64,000 bases of DNA from CAZAQK01 sp964535825 (GTDB taxonomy: Bacteria > Pseudomonadota > Alphaproteobacteria > Rickettsiales > SXRF01), in assembly GCA_964535825.1 (NCBI GenBank), contig CAZHUC010000005.1, forward strand, positions 1 through 64,000, given 5' to 3'. The notes below the pieces were generated by a model. It saw only the letters and a program-made list of their open reading frames with translations, was not told the DNA's origin and made no database searches. The position numbers were made by a program, and so were the translations under genes. Positions 40,510-50,219 of the stretch are shown piece after piece (positions within the stretch are counted from its first letter, which is position 1; each line of letters begins with the position of its first letter).

Positions 40510-41289
40510 ATGGCATATGAGACCGTAACCCTCACCTTCCCGCACCAGGCAATAGCCGCTATCACGCTGAACAGACCGGATAGCGCCAACGCGCTAAATG
40601 GGCAGATGGGTCTGGAACTTAAGGATATTTTCGCCACGCTCGAGAGCAAGACCACACGGGTTGTCATTATTTCTGGCGCAGGCAAACATTTTTGTGCCGG
40701 AGCAGATCTCAAGGAACGCAAAGGCATGAATGAGGCGCAGTGGCACGACCAGCATGCCGCTTTCGAGAGTGCACTACGCGCGATACTTGCTTACCCTCTG
40801 CCCATCATTGCTGCGGTTAATGGTGCAGCCATGGGTGGTGGTCTTGAGCTGGCACTGGCCTGTGATTTCATCTATGCCGCCGAATCTGCAAAATTCGGCC
40901 TCACCGAAGTAACGCTTGGTATCATGCCGGGACTTGGTGGCAGTGCACAATTGATCCGCCGCATCGGTGAGGCACGCGCCAGGGAACTTTTATATACCGG
41001 AAAAATATTCAGTGCAGAGGAAGCACACGCACTGGGTGTGATAAACCATCTGTGCAAGAATGAAACACTGATGGACGATGTTTTGCATACTGCAACACTG
41101 ATCGCAGGCAACGCACCGCTTGCTGTCAAAGCCATCAAAAAAGCGGCGAAGGAATGCAGTGGTTTGTCACTGCATGATGCGCTTGCAAATGAATTGCAGC
41201 ACTACAATATGCTGCTTCGCAGCAAAGATCGTCATGAAGGCATCAATGCGTTCAATGAAAAACGCAAACCCGTCTTTACGGGGGAGTAA
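40510..41289 (+). CDS. enoyl-CoA hydratase/isomerase family protein
   Basis: This is a crotonase-fold enzyme of 259 residues. The oxyanion-hole segment GKHFCAGADLKER and AAMGGGLELALACDF are present, with both catalytic Glu positions (GGGLE and GLTE). The tail is typical of the methylglutaconyl-CoA/enoyl-CoA hydratase group, suggesting leucine or fatty-acid catabolism. The start is uncertain: GAGG lies over 20 bases before the ATG at 40510, so a TTG at 40501 is possible. Confidence 0.88.
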   Translation: MAYETVTLTFPHQAIAAITLNRPDSANALNGQMGLELKDIFATLESKTTRVVIISGAGKHFCAGADLKERKGMNEAQWHDQHAAFESALRAILAYPLPIIAAVNGAAMGGGLELALACDFIYAAESAKFGLTEVTLGIMPGLGGSAQLIRRIGEARARELLYTGKIFSAEEAHALGVINHLCKNETLMDDVLHTATLIAGNAPLAVKAIKKAAKECSGLSLHDALANELQHYNMLLRSKDRHEGINAFNEKRKPVFTGE

Positions 41290-41330
41290 ATATCTGAGAT
41301 AATCTAATCCTGCGATAGTCAGGAGGTTTG

Positions 41331-42329
41331 ATGCCTAAAATATCTTCCACACAAAAGATCGCTTTAGCCCTGCATGGTGGTGGTGCACACACTGCTTTCA
41401 GCTGGGGAGCGATCGACCAGCTGCTACTGGACGAACGGGTTGAGATAGATGCTATCAGCGCCACCAGCGGCGGAGCAGTTCTCGCCTGTGTGCTTGCACA
41501 AGGCCTGCATGATGGTGGCAGGGACAATGCCCGCGCATTGCTTCAGGCATTCTGGAAAAAAGTAAGTGTGGCGGCAAGCATGTTGCCACTGCGTGTCAAT
41601 GTGGTGGATGAATTCTTAAGCCATGCCGGCATTGATATGTCTGCCTCTTCCATGGCGCTTGATTATCTTACGAAGGTATTTTCGCCATCGCAGTTCAACC
41701 TCTTCGACATCAATCCGGTGCGCGGCATTCTGGAAGAAATGATAGACTTTGATATGTTGCGTAAAGAAAGTCCTGTGCGCCTTTATATCAACGCCACCCA
41801 CGCACGCACGGGTGAGAATGTTGTGTTCGACGCCAACAATGTTTCGCTGGATGCTGTGATGGCATCGGCCTGCTTGCCATTCATTTTCAAAACAGCAGAA
41901 GTAGACGGAGAGCCATACTGGGATGGCAGTTTCTCCGGTTGTCCATCGCTTGCACCACTCATTAAAGATAAGAGCATTTCCGACATCGTGTTGGTAAAAG
42001 TGCACCAAAACCGTATCGAGGATGTGCCAACAGCAGCGACAGATATTTTAGATCGGGCCATGGAGCTGAGCTTTAGCTCTATCATGCAACTTGAGATACA
42101 AAATCTTGAACTTCACAATCGCCTGATTCAGGCAGGCAAGTCGGATCGCAAACCGATCACTCTACACACCATCGAAGCACAGGAAATGCTCTCAAGCCTT
42201 GGGCGCGCCAGCAAACTGAATGCAGAATGGAACTTCCTTGTGCATGTGCATGATATGGGCGTACAAGCCGCCACCGACTGGCTGGAACAGTTCCACAGCG
42301 ATCAGACTTCCATCAAAGAAGCAGGCTAA
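41331..42329 (+). CDS. patatin-like phospholipase
   Basis: The protein is 332 residues with a perfect AGGAGG site before the ATG at 41331. The patatin motifs are ALHGGGAHTAFSWGA (oxyanion loop), SATSGGAV (nucleophile Ser; the first Gly of GxSxG is Ala) and YWDGSFSG (catalytic Asp). It is therefore a Ser-Asp dyad lipid acyl hydrolase of the cytoplasm with no signal peptide. The later half has helices seen in alphaproteobacterial relatives. It is convergent with the membrane gene at 42330 with no gap. Confidence 0.88.
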   Translation: MPKISSTQKIALALHGGGAHTAFSWGAIDQLLLDERVEIDAISATSGGAVLACVLAQGLHDGGRDNARALLQAFWKKVSVAASMLPLRVNVVDEFLSHAGIDMSASSMALDYLTKVFSPSQFNLFDINPVRGILEEMIDFDMLRKESPVRLYINATHARTGENVVFDANNVSLDAVMASACLPFIFKTAEVDGEPYWDGSFSGCPSLAPLIKDKSISDIVLVKVHQNRIEDVPTAATDILDRAMELSFSSIMQLEIQNLELHNRLIQAGKSDRKPITLHTIEAQEMLSSLGRASKLNAEWNFLVHVHDMGVQAATDWLEQFHSDQTSIKEAG

Positions 42330-42944
42330 CTATTTCTGCAGATATTCGCGCATCGCATCGGCGGAGCTTTGTATCTTGTGCGCCTGCCCGGGCTTAGGCA
42401 CGGTGCGCAGCGTCATACTGCATGTTGCCTGCACAAGCTGCGTATTATCGCCCGTAAAACGCACCTGCCCTTCGCAGGTCGCATCCGCGCTGGTGCGCAT
42501 ATCAACGGAAACCCCGCCGAAGAGCGATGCACCATCTGCCCATTGTTTTGAGGTAAATGTCACGGCTGCGGTTTGTGCATCATCAGCAAGCGTGAAGGTT
42601 TCAAGCGTCGGTGTGTAGCTGTAATCCGTGAGAGGATACAAAGTATTGTCGATGAAGTTTATGAAGGTCTCTTTGGTAAAATCCTGCGTGACGGGTTTAT
42701 TCACATTGGTCTTAACCATGCTAAAGAAAGATATGTTCAGCTGGATCTTTGCATCATCGGTCAGTAACGCCCTGAGCGATTCAGTTACCTTGGTGCGGTC
42801 TTTAGTGGCAACACTTGCTGCGAACGCATCCAGCGCTTCCTGCGTACGATTTTTCAGCATATTCGGTGGGTAGTAATTCAGATAATAGAAAATACCACCC
42901 ATGAATACGAGTGTTGCCGCTAACAGAATGAGTAGCGGTTTCAA
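42330..42944 (-). CDS. membrane-anchored periplasmic protein, unknown
   Basis: The 204-residue protein has an N-terminal membrane anchor (about 3-24) and a soluble domain outside the membrane with a Cys pair (TCEGQ and ATCSM). It looks like an NTF2- or lipoprotein-type fold but has no recognised family. The start is a TTG at 42944 that overlaps the stop of the preceding gene (TTGA) and has AAGG 8 bases upstream; no ATG exists that would keep the anchor. Confidence 0.7.
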   Translation of the reverse strand: MKPLLILLAATLVFMGGIFYYLNYYPPNMLKNRTQEALDAFAASVATKDRTKVTESLRALLTDDAKIQLNISFFSMVKTNVNKPVTQDFTKETFINFIDNTLYPLTDYSYTPTLETFTLADDAQTAAVTFTSKQWADGASLFGGVSVDMRTSADATCEGQVRFTGDNTQLVQATCSMTLRTVPKPGQAHKIQSSADAMREYLQK

Positions 42945-43300
42945 ATGATCGCCTTCGGCTGTTCAACCGGCTTGCCATCACGCAGGCGCATACCGCCCTT
43001 GCCTAACCTGTAGAGCATCCATCCGAACATCAACAAGCGCATCACATCGGTATGGATCAGCTGCATCCCGAACAATGTACCAAGAAGTGCGAATGCCAGA
43101 CCTGCGAGGAAACCATACACAAAGGTATATATGATCCATGTGATGTGGGATTCATACACTGTCCCCTGCATGGATTTGCGTTTTATCACTGCCAATATCA
43201 ATGCGAGCAGCGGTGCAAATTGTACGACCAATCCGGCCAAGAATATGCCGTAGATAGCGTACATCCATTTGAGATTCGGGTTCATAGGTTCGGTACTCAT
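42941..43300 (-). CDS. DUF4870-like small membrane protein
   Basis: The protein has 119 residues with three membrane segments (about 14-38, 53-80, 84-98). The pattern of the first two helices with the intervening ESHITWIIYTFVYG resembles the DUF4870 family of small membrane proteins. Its function is unknown. It follows gcdH by 5 bases and overlaps the next gene by 4, so the three are likely one operon. Confidence 0.7.
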   Translation of the reverse strand: MSTEPMNPNLKWMYAIYGIFLAGLVVQFAPLLALILAVIKRKSMQGTVYESHITWIIYTFVYGFLAGLAFALLGTLFGMQLIHTDVMRLLMFGWMLYRLGKGGMRLRDGKPVEQPKAII

Positions 43301-43305
43301 AACGT

Positions 43306-44475
43306 TCAGCCTCCTGAAAATGCTTGAATGCCAGTGATCGCACGCCCCAGAATAAGCGCGTGAATATCGTGCGTGCCTTCGTATGTATTCACACTTTCTA
43401 AATTCATGACATGGCGAATGACGTGGTATTCATCTGCCACGCCGTTGCCGCCATGCATATCACGCGCAGTGCGCGCGATCTTAAGTGCCTTACCAGCAGA
43501 ATTGCGCTTCACGATAGAGATCATTTCGGGAACGTAATTATTGTCATCGATGAGTCGGCCAACGCGGTAACATGCCTGCACACCGAGTGCTATATCCACC
43601 ATCATGTCAGCAAGTTTCTTCTGGATAAGCTGGTTGGCTGCTAGTGGCCGGCCGAATTGTTTGCGCTCCAGCGTGTAGTTGCGCGCCGCTTCATAGCAGA
43701 ATTCTGCAGCACCGAGCGCGCCCCAGCCAATACCGTACCGCGCTTTATTCAGGCAACTAAATGGCCCTTTAAGCCCCCTCACCTCAGGGAAGATATTTTC
43801 TTCCGGCACAAACACATCCTGCATGGAGATCATACCGGTCTCTGATGCACGCAGTGAAAATTTTCCTTCGATCTTCGGTGCGGTCAGCCCCTTCATGCCT
43901 TTTTCCAGAATGAAGCCGCGGATCTCACCATCAAGCTTTGCCCATACCACGAACACATCGGCGATCGGAGAATTGGTGATCCAGTTCTTTGCACCGTTCA
44001 GGGTGAAACCACCTTTGGTTTTTTCGGCGCGGGTTATCATACTGCCGGGGTCAGAACCGTGGTCTGGCTCGGTCAGGCCGAAGCAGCCGATCAATTCACC
44101 GGTTGCCAGTTTCGGCAGGTATTTTTCTTTCTGCGCTTCAGAGCCCCATGTATAAATAGGATGCATGACGAGCGCGGACTGAACAGAAAGTGCCGAGCGA
44201 TACCCAGAATCCACCCATTCCACTTCTTTACAGATAAGGCCATACGCCACATGCGACACGCCGGCACAGCCATAGCCTTTAATGGTTGCACCGAACAGGC
44301 CGAGCTCACCCATCTCGCGCATGATCTTCTTATCGAACTTCTCATGGCGGTTCGCTTCCAGAATGCGTGACATGAGTTTATCGCGGGCATAGGCACGAGT
44401 GGAGTCACGCACCATACGCTCTTCATCAGTCAGTTGCGTATCAAGGAGAAGTGGGTCTTCGTAATTAAGTGGCAT
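43306..44475 (-). CDS. gcdH: glutaryl-CoA dehydrogenase
   Basis: This FAD-dependent acyl-CoA dehydrogenase converts glutaryl-CoA to crotonyl-CoA in lysine and tryptophan breakdown. At 389 residues it is the usual length. The family features are CFGLTEPDHGSDPGSM, KNWITNSPIADVFVVWAK and the catalytic Glu in NTYEGTHDIHALILGR. Electrons would go to ETF, whose genes are not here. An inverted repeat lies at its predicted promoter. Confidence 0.94.
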   Translation of the reverse strand: MPLNYEDPLLLDTQLTDEERMVRDSTRAYARDKLMSRILEANRHEKFDKKIMREMGELGLFGATIKGYGCAGVSHVAYGLICKEVEWVDSGYRSALSVQSALVMHPIYTWGSEAQKEKYLPKLATGELIGCFGLTEPDHGSDPGSMITRAEKTKGGFTLNGAKNWITNSPIADVFVVWAKLDGEIRGFILEKGMKGLTAPKIEGKFSLRASETGMISMQDVFVPEENIFPEVRGLKGPFSCLNKARYGIGWGALGAAEFCYEAARNYTLERKQFGRPLAANQLIQKKLADMMVDIALGVQACYRVGRLIDDNNYVPEMISIVKRNSAGKALKIARTARDMHGGNGVADEYHVIRHVMNLESVNTYEGTHDIHALILGRAITGIQAFSGG

Positions 44476-44496
44476 ATTGGGTCTCTAACGGTTGTT

Positions 44497-44518
44497 CACA
44501 CGTCGTGTGTACACTATA
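44497..44518 (-). promoter_or_regulatory. gcdH promoter with operator-like inverted repeat
   Basis: On the minus strand TATAGT (44518-44513) is a -10 box with a weak GTCATA 17 bases upstream. Just downstream CACACG-T-CGTGTG (44497-44509) forms a perfect inverted repeat where a repressor would block transcription. Confidence 0.4.
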
Positions 44519-44541
44519 GAGGCGAGGCTGTCGACTATGAC

Positions 44542-44772
44542 TTAAACCAGCAAATTCAGGATACTACCCCTATCCCACGTCACCCCGCGGCGTAGGGCAT
44601 CTAAAGCACTGGCAATCACCGTACGCAGGCTTTCCGGGGCTGGTATATAGTTGAGATGGGCCTTTTCTTTAGGTTTAGCCGGCGTGCCAGATGATGTCTG
44701 GGGCTGTCTGCGGGCGTTTGCTGGACGTCCCGAAGCCGGGCGAATACCGTTTGGATTGAATTCTATGGCCAT
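44542..44772 (-). CDS. hypothetical protein, 76 aa
   Basis: This is a small basic protein with a disordered N-terminus rich in Pro, Arg and Asn (PASGRPANARRQPQ) and a C-terminal helix (PESLRTVIASALDALRRG). It lies upstream of gcdH on the same strand, but the gcdH promoter lies between. There is no clear ribosome site and no recognised family. Confidence 0.5.
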   Translation of the reverse strand: MAIEFNPNGIRPASGRPANARRQPQTSSGTPAKPKEKAHLNYIPAPESLRTVIASALDALRRGVTWDRGSILNLLV

Positions 44773-44851
44773 AAAGTTGACTTAACTCGTGGGTTGAGTG
44801 TGACGCCTGCCTAGTATAATAAGTCTTTCGGATAAAACTACTATTTTCTAA

Positions 44852-45697
44852 ATGACGATGAATAACGCTGAACCCACGACCTATGTGGTCGCTGCACTGT
44901 ATCACTTCTTTGACTTCCCGGATTTTGAAAAACGCCGGGATGCGATCCTTGCTGAATTCATCAAACATAATATCAAGGGGTCACTCCTCATCGCCTCGGA
45001 AGGATTCAACGGCACGATCTCTGGCACGCGCGAAGATATCGACCACATACTGGATTACTTAAAGCGCGAAGTGGCGAAGAGTGATTTTGAACACAAGGAA
45101 AGTTTCTACACACGCCAGCCCTTCGGCCGTGCCAAGGTGCGCTTAAAGCGCGAGACCATTTCTATCGGCGAGAAAGTAAGCCGCGAACATGTGGGAAAAT
45201 ATGTTGAGCCGAAAGACTGGAACGATCTGATCTCGCAGCCGGATGTATTAGTGCTGGACACACGCAACCGTTACGAAACCCATCTTGGCACGTTCGAAGG
45301 CGCTATCGATCCGGATACCCGCGTATTCAAAGAGCTTCCTGCGTTTGTGCGCGAGAATTTTGACCCGAAGAAGTATAAGAAGGTGGCCACCTTCTGCACT
45401 GGTGGCATACGCTGCGAAAAATTTACCGCATGGATGAAGCAGGAAGGCTTCGAAGATGTGTATCATCTCAAAGGCGGCATCTTAAAATATCTGGAAGAGA
45501 TACCGCCAGAGCAAAGCAAATGGCAGGGCGAGTGTTTTGTATTCGATGAGCGAGTCGCCGTCGGTCACGGGCTTGTCCCCACCACTGCTGCCGTGATGTG
45601 CCCGAACTGCGGCCTGCCCGTTACCGAAGAAGATAAAAAACACCCACTATATATAGAAGGCAGGCAGTGCCAGTTCTGTGATGATGTGGAGGAATAA
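44852..45697 (+). CDS. trhO: tRNA uridine-34 hydroxylase TrhO (rhodanese family)
   Basis: TrhO makes 5-hydroxyuridine at the wobble position of some tRNAs using oxygen. The protein is 281 residues. The N-terminal acylphosphatase-like part contains LIASEGFNGTISG. The rhodanese domain has the active-site loop FCTGGIRCEK, and a C-terminal Cys-rich tail (CPNCGLPV, CQFCDD) looks like a zinc site. This architecture is that of the YceA/TrhO family. Confidence 0.92.
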   Translation: MTMNNAEPTTYVVAALYHFFDFPDFEKRRDAILAEFIKHNIKGSLLIASEGFNGTISGTREDIDHILDYLKREVAKSDFEHKESFYTRQPFGRAKVRLKRETISIGEKVSREHVGKYVEPKDWNDLISQPDVLVLDTRNRYETHLGTFEGAIDPDTRVFKELPAFVRENFDPKKYKKVATFCTGGIRCEKFTAWMKQEGFEDVYHLKGGILKYLEEIPPEQSKWQGECFVFDERVAVGHGLVPTTAAVMCPNCGLPVTEEDKKHPLYIEGRQCQFCDDVEE

Positions 45698-45739
45698 GGT
45701 CAATCTTTTCTGCCCGCACCTACCTCTTACAGCAACAAC

Positions 45740-46015
45740 CTATGGTTTTAGCCCCACAGCAGAATGGAGATGGTCATTATAATCGCGCAGTAACCGCGCC
45801 ATCTCGTCTGACGCATGCCTTGAAAGGCCTACTTCCTGCAAGAGCATGGAATAATCCCGATTCGCATATTTTGAGAGCATTCTGCCTGTTCGCATACCCT
45901 CCATCAACGCGCCAAGCACATGATGACAACTAGCGTCTACTGTATCACTTGCCCCTGTAGATTTGCAAAGCGCTGACAACTTATTGTGTATCTTTACTCT
46001 ACGATGCTCTTCCAT
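45740..46015 (-). CDS. hypothetical protein, 91 aa
   Basis: This is a small helical protein with many His, Cys and Arg residues (SCHHVLGALMEGMRTGRM; LRDYNDHLHS). AGGG lies 9 bases before the ATG. I recognise no family. It is transcribed away from nrdJ, and the 391 bases between the two starts hold the nrdJ control region. Confidence 0.6.
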   Translation of the reverse strand: MEEHRRVKIHNKLSALCKSTGASDTVDASCHHVLGALMEGMRTGRMLSKYANRDYSMLLQEVGLSRHASDEMARLLRDYNDHLHSAVGLKP

Positions 46016-46158
46016 GTTTTCTGCCCTTTTATTATTCTATAGTCAGGCTACTTACTTTTAACCCGTTTGGCACATTAAGGTTTCATGACAATGTGAGCGA
46101 GTATTTTACCCCCAATGTTTTACTTTTTTCTTTATAAGCCATTCAACTGGTTAGATAG

Positions 46159-46244
46159 TTATCCACAGGTTTCACAGGGTATCAAAATGTGACATATCCA
46201 CAGCATATAGTATAAAAATGCGTGTCAAGCACAATATATAGTTG
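46159..46244 (+). promoter_or_regulatory. nrdJ control region: DnaA boxes and paired NrdR boxes
   Basis: A perfect DnaA box TTATCCACA is at 46159 and a near match ATATCCACA at 46194. Two sequences resembling the NrdR box (ACACWATATATWGTGT) lie at 46198-46213 (12/16) and 46229-46244 (13/16), exactly 31 bases apart, the three-turn spacing usual for NrdR. A half-site ACACTATATA is at 46374 near the start codon. No cobalamin riboswitch was recognised. The rest of 46016-46406 shows nothing else. Confidence 0.55.
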
Positions 46245-46406
46245 CATTACATTTTTGTAATGTTTAGATTGGGATTCATCCGTCAGAGATAAGTAACCGA
46301 TTGCGGAATGCGTTAGAAAACACAAGATTTTCGGCGCAGAACCACAACTTTCCACTACAGAATGCTATAAAAAACACTATATAATAGTCTAACAGGGGGA
46401 CTCCCA

Positions 46407-49400
46407 ATGCGTATTGAAAGACATTTCACCAAAGCCAGCCAGGGCGCATACGACGCCATTACCTTCAAAAAAACCGACGTGGTCATGAAAAACCCCGACG
46501 GTTCTGCCGTATTCGAAGCCCTCGGCACGGAAGTGCCAGAGCATTGGTCACAGGTGGCAACCGACGTATTGGCGCAGAAATATTTCCGCAAAGCGGGTGT
46601 CGCTGCAAAGCTCAAAAAAGTTGAAGAGAATTCTGTTCCTTCATGGCTGTGGCGCAGCGTGCCCGATGAAGCGGCACTCGCGAAACTGCCAGAAGCCGAA
46701 CGTAATGTAGGTGAAATATCTTCTAAACAAGTGTTCGATCGTCTCGCCGGTGCATGGACCTACTGGGGCTGGAAAGGTGGTTATTTCGATAAGGAAGACG
46801 ACGCCAAAACCTTCTTCGATGAAATGCGCTTCATGCTCGCTTCACAGATGGCAGCACCGAATTCTCCACAATGGTTCAACACCGGCCTGCACTGGGCGTA
46901 TGGCATTGATGGTCCAAGCCAGGGACATTTCTATGTAGACCCTGACACACAACAACTCACCAAATCACAAAGTGCGTATGAACGGCCGCAACCCCATGCC
47001 TGCTTCATCCAGAGTGTTAAAGATGATCTGGTGAATGAAGGCGGCATCATGAATCTGTGGGAACGTGAAGCCCGCTTGTTCAAATATGGTTCCGGCACGG
47101 GTTCGAACTTCTCTGACCTGCGCGGCAATGGCGAACGTCTTTCTGGCGGCGGCAAATCCTCTGGTCTGATGAGCTTCCTGAAGATCGGTGATCGCGCAGC
47201 TGGCGCTATCAAATCCGGTGGTACGACTCGTCGCGCAGCCAAAATGGTGGTGGTGAATATCGACCATCCGGATATTGAAGAATTCATCAACTGGAAAGTA
47301 CTGGAAGAGCAGAAAGTGGCCGCGATCGTAACCGGCTCGAAAGTATGCAGCAAGCACTTAAAAGCCATCATGAAGGCTTGCCAGACGGGAGAGAGCGAAT
47401 CACGCTTCAACCCTTCTGATAATCCTGTGCTCAAACAGGCAATGCGCGACGCGCACAAAGCACTCGTGCCAGACAATTATATACAGCGCGTGGTGCAGTT
47501 CGCCAAACAGGGCTACAGCAATATTGAGTTCCCTGAATACGATACAGACTGGGATTCTGAAGCTTACCTCACTGTATCTGGTCAGAACTCCAACAACTCT
47601 GTACGTATCACCAACGAGTTCCTGGAAGCTGTGGAGCATGACAAACCATGGTATCTGCTGTCGCGCAAAAGCGGCAAGGTTACCAAAGAAGTGCGCGCAC
47701 GCGACCTGTGGGAAAGCATTGGCTATGCCGCATGGGCATGCGCCGATCCCGGATTGCAATATGATACCACGGTGAATGAATGGCATACCTGCCTGGCGTC
47801 TGGCCGCATCAATGCATCCAACCCATGCTCGGAATATATGTTCCTTGATGACACGGCATGTAACCTTGCCTCCATCAACCTGCTCAAATTCAAAACCGAT
47901 GGCGGCAGCTTTGATATAAAGAGCTTTGAATACGCCACGCGTTTATGGACGATCGTACTTGAGATCTCTGTAGCTATGGCACAGTTCCCATCCAAGGAAA
48001 TTGCAAAACTCTCTTATGAGTTCCGCACGCTGGGTCTGGGATATGCCAATATCGGTGGCCTACTCATGGCGACCGGTGTTGCTTATGACAGCGACGAAGG
48101 CCGCGCGATCGCGGGTGCGATCTCTGCGATCATGACCGGTGTATCATATGCCACCTCTGCCGAGATGGCCAAAGAACTCGGTGCGTTCTCACGCTACAGC
48201 GAGAATAAAGAGCACATGCAGCGCGTGATGCGCAACCATCGCCGTGCTGCACTGGGCGAAGATGCTGGCTATGAAGGCCTGTCTATACTGCCTGTGCCGC
48301 TGGACATTCCGAACTGCCCGGACAGTGCACTGGTGAAAGCCGCCAAGAAAGCATGGGACAATGCCCTGATGCTTGGTGAGAAATACGGTTACCGCAACGC
48401 GCAGGCGACCTGCATTGCACCGACCGGCACTATCGGCCTGGTCATGGATTGCGATACCACCGGTATCGAGCCAGATTTTGCCATGGTGAAATTCAAGAAA
48501 CTTGCCGGTGGCGGTTACTTCAAGATCATCAACCAGCAAGTACCTGAAGGCCTGAAATTCCTTGGCTACACACCAAAGCAAATTAAGGAGATCACGGATT
48601 ATGCCGTGGGCCGTGGCACATTGAAAGATGCACCGGGTGTGAACCATGCAGCACTTCGTGCTAAAGGCTTTGATGACGAAACATTAGCCAAGATCGAAAA
48701 GGCTCTGGCTTCTGCATTCGAGATCAAATTCGCGTTCAACAAATGGTCACTCGGTGAAGAGTTCTGCAAGAACAAACTTAAACTCACCGATGCACAGCTG
48801 AATGATTTCACCTTCGATATGCTCGCTTCTCTCGGCTTCTCCAAAGCTGATGTCGAAGCCGCGAACGAATATTGCTGTGGCACGATGACAGTAGAAGGTG
48901 CACCTCACCTCCGCGAAGAACATCTTGCAGTATTCGACTGCGCGAATCCGTGCGGCAAGAAAGGCAAGCGTTTCCTGTCTGCAAAAAGCCATATCCATAT
49001 GATGGCAGCGGTACAGCCATACATCTCTGGTGCGATCTCCAAAACCATCAACATGCCAAATTCGGCAACGGTGGAAGAATGCAAAGACGCGTACCTGCTG
49101 TCGTGGAAGCTCTGCCTCAAAGCCAACGCGCTCTATCGTGATGGTTCGAAACTGAGCCAGCCGCTTAACGCTGCTATCGCTGCAGAACTTGCAGATGAAG
49201 AAGAAGATGTGAAGCACAGTGAAACGCAAGCACTGCGCCAGCCAGGTAAAGTGGCAGAGCGCATTGTAGAGCGTATCATTCGCGCCACCGAACGCGAACG
49301 CCTGCCAGAACGCCGCAAGGGTTATACCCAGAAGGCGGCTGTGGGTGGCCACAAAGTATATCTGCGTACCGGCGAATATGAAGATGGTCGCTTGGGTGAG

Positions 49401-50087
49401 ATCTTCGTGGATATGCATAAAGAAGGTGCTGCCTTCCGTTCACTCATGAACAATTTCGCGATCGCTGTGTCCATCGGCCTGCAATATGGTGTACCGCTGG
49501 ATGAGTTCGTGGATGCATTCACCTTCACACGCTTTGAACCATCCGGCATGGTGGAAGGCAACGAGACCATCAAGATGTCTACCTCCATCCTGGATTACAT
49601 CTTCCGTGAGCTTGCCATCTCTTACCTCGGCCGCGATGATCTTGGTCATGTGGATCTGGGCGATATGCGTTCTGATTCCATCGGCCGTGGCGAAGGCGAT
49701 TCCACCCGCGAAAGCGATGAACCAGAGCTGCCTCACCTGTTCAGCATGGCGACCAGCAACGGCTTCGTGCGCGGCAAGATGCCAAAGCTGATCGTATCTA
49801 ATGCCAACTCATCTGCCATCGGCAATCTTGCACTGGCCGCTGACGAAGACGGCGTGCAGATCAAGACCGCCGCAAAAGCCTATGTGCCACACAATGAAGG
49901 TGTGACCGTGCAGGTAGGTGTTTCCGTGCAGTCGAACGAGAAGGAAGCACTGCGCGAGAAGATCCGCATGGCCAAAGCCAAAGGCTATGAAGGCGATGCC
50001 TGCACCGAGTGTGCGATGTTCACACTGGTGCGCAATGGTACGTGCATGAAGTGCGATACCTGCGGTTCAACTTCCGGCTGTAGCTAA
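46407..50087 (+). CDS. nrdJ: adenosylcobalamin-dependent ribonucleotide reductase (class II)
   Basis: NrdJ reduces ribonucleotides to deoxyribonucleotides using a B12-derived radical. At 1226 residues it is the long form common in alphaproteobacteria. The barrel segments NSPQWFNTG, GSGTGSNFS and NPCSEYMFLDDTACNLASIN (active-site Cys) are present. The C-terminal tail ends in CTECAMF...CMKCDTCGSTSGC, the redox-active cysteine zinc-finger-like tail that regenerates the site. There is no partner small subunit. The nrdJ promoter carries NrdR and DnaA boxes. Confidence 0.96.
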   Translation: MRIERHFTKASQGAYDAITFKKTDVVMKNPDGSAVFEALGTEVPEHWSQVATDVLAQKYFRKAGVAAKLKKVEENSVPSWLWRSVPDEAALAKLPEAERNVGEISSKQVFDRLAGAWTYWGWKGGYFDKEDDAKTFFDEMRFMLASQMAAPNSPQWFNTGLHWAYGIDGPSQGHFYVDPDTQQLTKSQSAYERPQPHACFIQSVKDDLVNEGGIMNLWEREARLFKYGSGTGSNFSDLRGNGERLSGGGKSSGLMSFLKIGDRAAGAIKSGGTTRRAAKMVVVNIDHPDIEEFINWKVLEEQKVAAIVTGSKVCSKHLKAIMKACQTGESESRFNPSDNPVLKQAMRDAHKALVPDNYIQRVVQFAKQGYSNIEFPEYDTDWDSEAYLTVSGQNSNNSVRITNEFLEAVEHDKPWYLLSRKSGKVTKEVRARDLWESIGYAAWACADPGLQYDTTVNEWHTCLASGRINASNPCSEYMFLDDTACNLASINLLKFKTDGGSFDIKSFEYATRLWTIVLEISVAMAQFPSKEIAKLSYEFRTLGLGYANIGGLLMATGVAYDSDEGRAIAGAISAIMTGVSYATSAEMAKELGAFSRYSENKEHMQRVMRNHRRAALGEDAGYEGLSILPVPLDIPNCPDSALVKAAKKAWDNALMLGEKYGYRNAQATCIAPTGTIGLVMDCDTTGIEPDFAMVKFKKLAGGGYFKIINQQVPEGLKFLGYTPKQIKEITDYAVGRGTLKDAPGVNHAALRAKGFDDETLAKIEKALASAFEIKFAFNKWSLGEEFCKNKLKLTDAQLNDFTFDMLASLGFSKADVEAANEYCCGTMTVEGAPHLREEHLAVFDCANPCGKKGKRFLSAKSHIHMMAAVQPYISGAISKTINMPNSATVEECKDAYLLSWKLCLKANALYRDGSKLSQPLNAAIAAELADEEEDVKHSETQALRQPGKVAERIVERIIRATERERLPERRKGYTQKAAVGGHKVYLRTGEYEDGRLGEIFVDMHKEGAAFRSLMNNFAIAVSIGLQYGVPLDEFVDAFTFTRFEPSGMVEGNETIKMSTSILDYIFRELAISYLGRDDLGHVDLGDMRSDSIGRGEGDSTRESDEPELPHLFSMATSNGFVRGKMPKLIVSNANSSAIGNLALAADEDGVQIKTAAKAYVPHNEGVTVQVGVSVQSNEKEALREKIRMAKAKGYEGDACTECAMFTLVRNGTCMKCDTCGSTSGCS

Positions 50088-50108
50088 GAACTAACAGCTT
50101 TAATGCAA

Positions 50109-50137
50109 AAAGGCGGGGACAAATCCCCGCCTTTTTT
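50109..50137 (+). terminator. rho-independent terminator of nrdJ
   Basis: AAAGGCGGGGA pairs with TCCCCGCCTTT around CAAA and runs into six T. Confidence 0.9.
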
Positions 50138-50219
50138 CATGCGCTTATTGGTATTCTTGACAGATGCGAGTGGATTGCTAGGCTGTGTCGTTAATTTTTA
50201 TTAGAACTTAGGGGTTGGC

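Noticed and set aside
46016..46406. Cobalamin riboswitch before the B12-dependent reductase
   Set aside because: No B12-box or matching stem layout could be recognised; NrdR and DnaA sites explain the visible motifs better.
48747..49418. 223-aa minus-strand frame inside nrdJ
   Set aside because: It lies fully antisense to conserved nrdJ sequence and has no family features.
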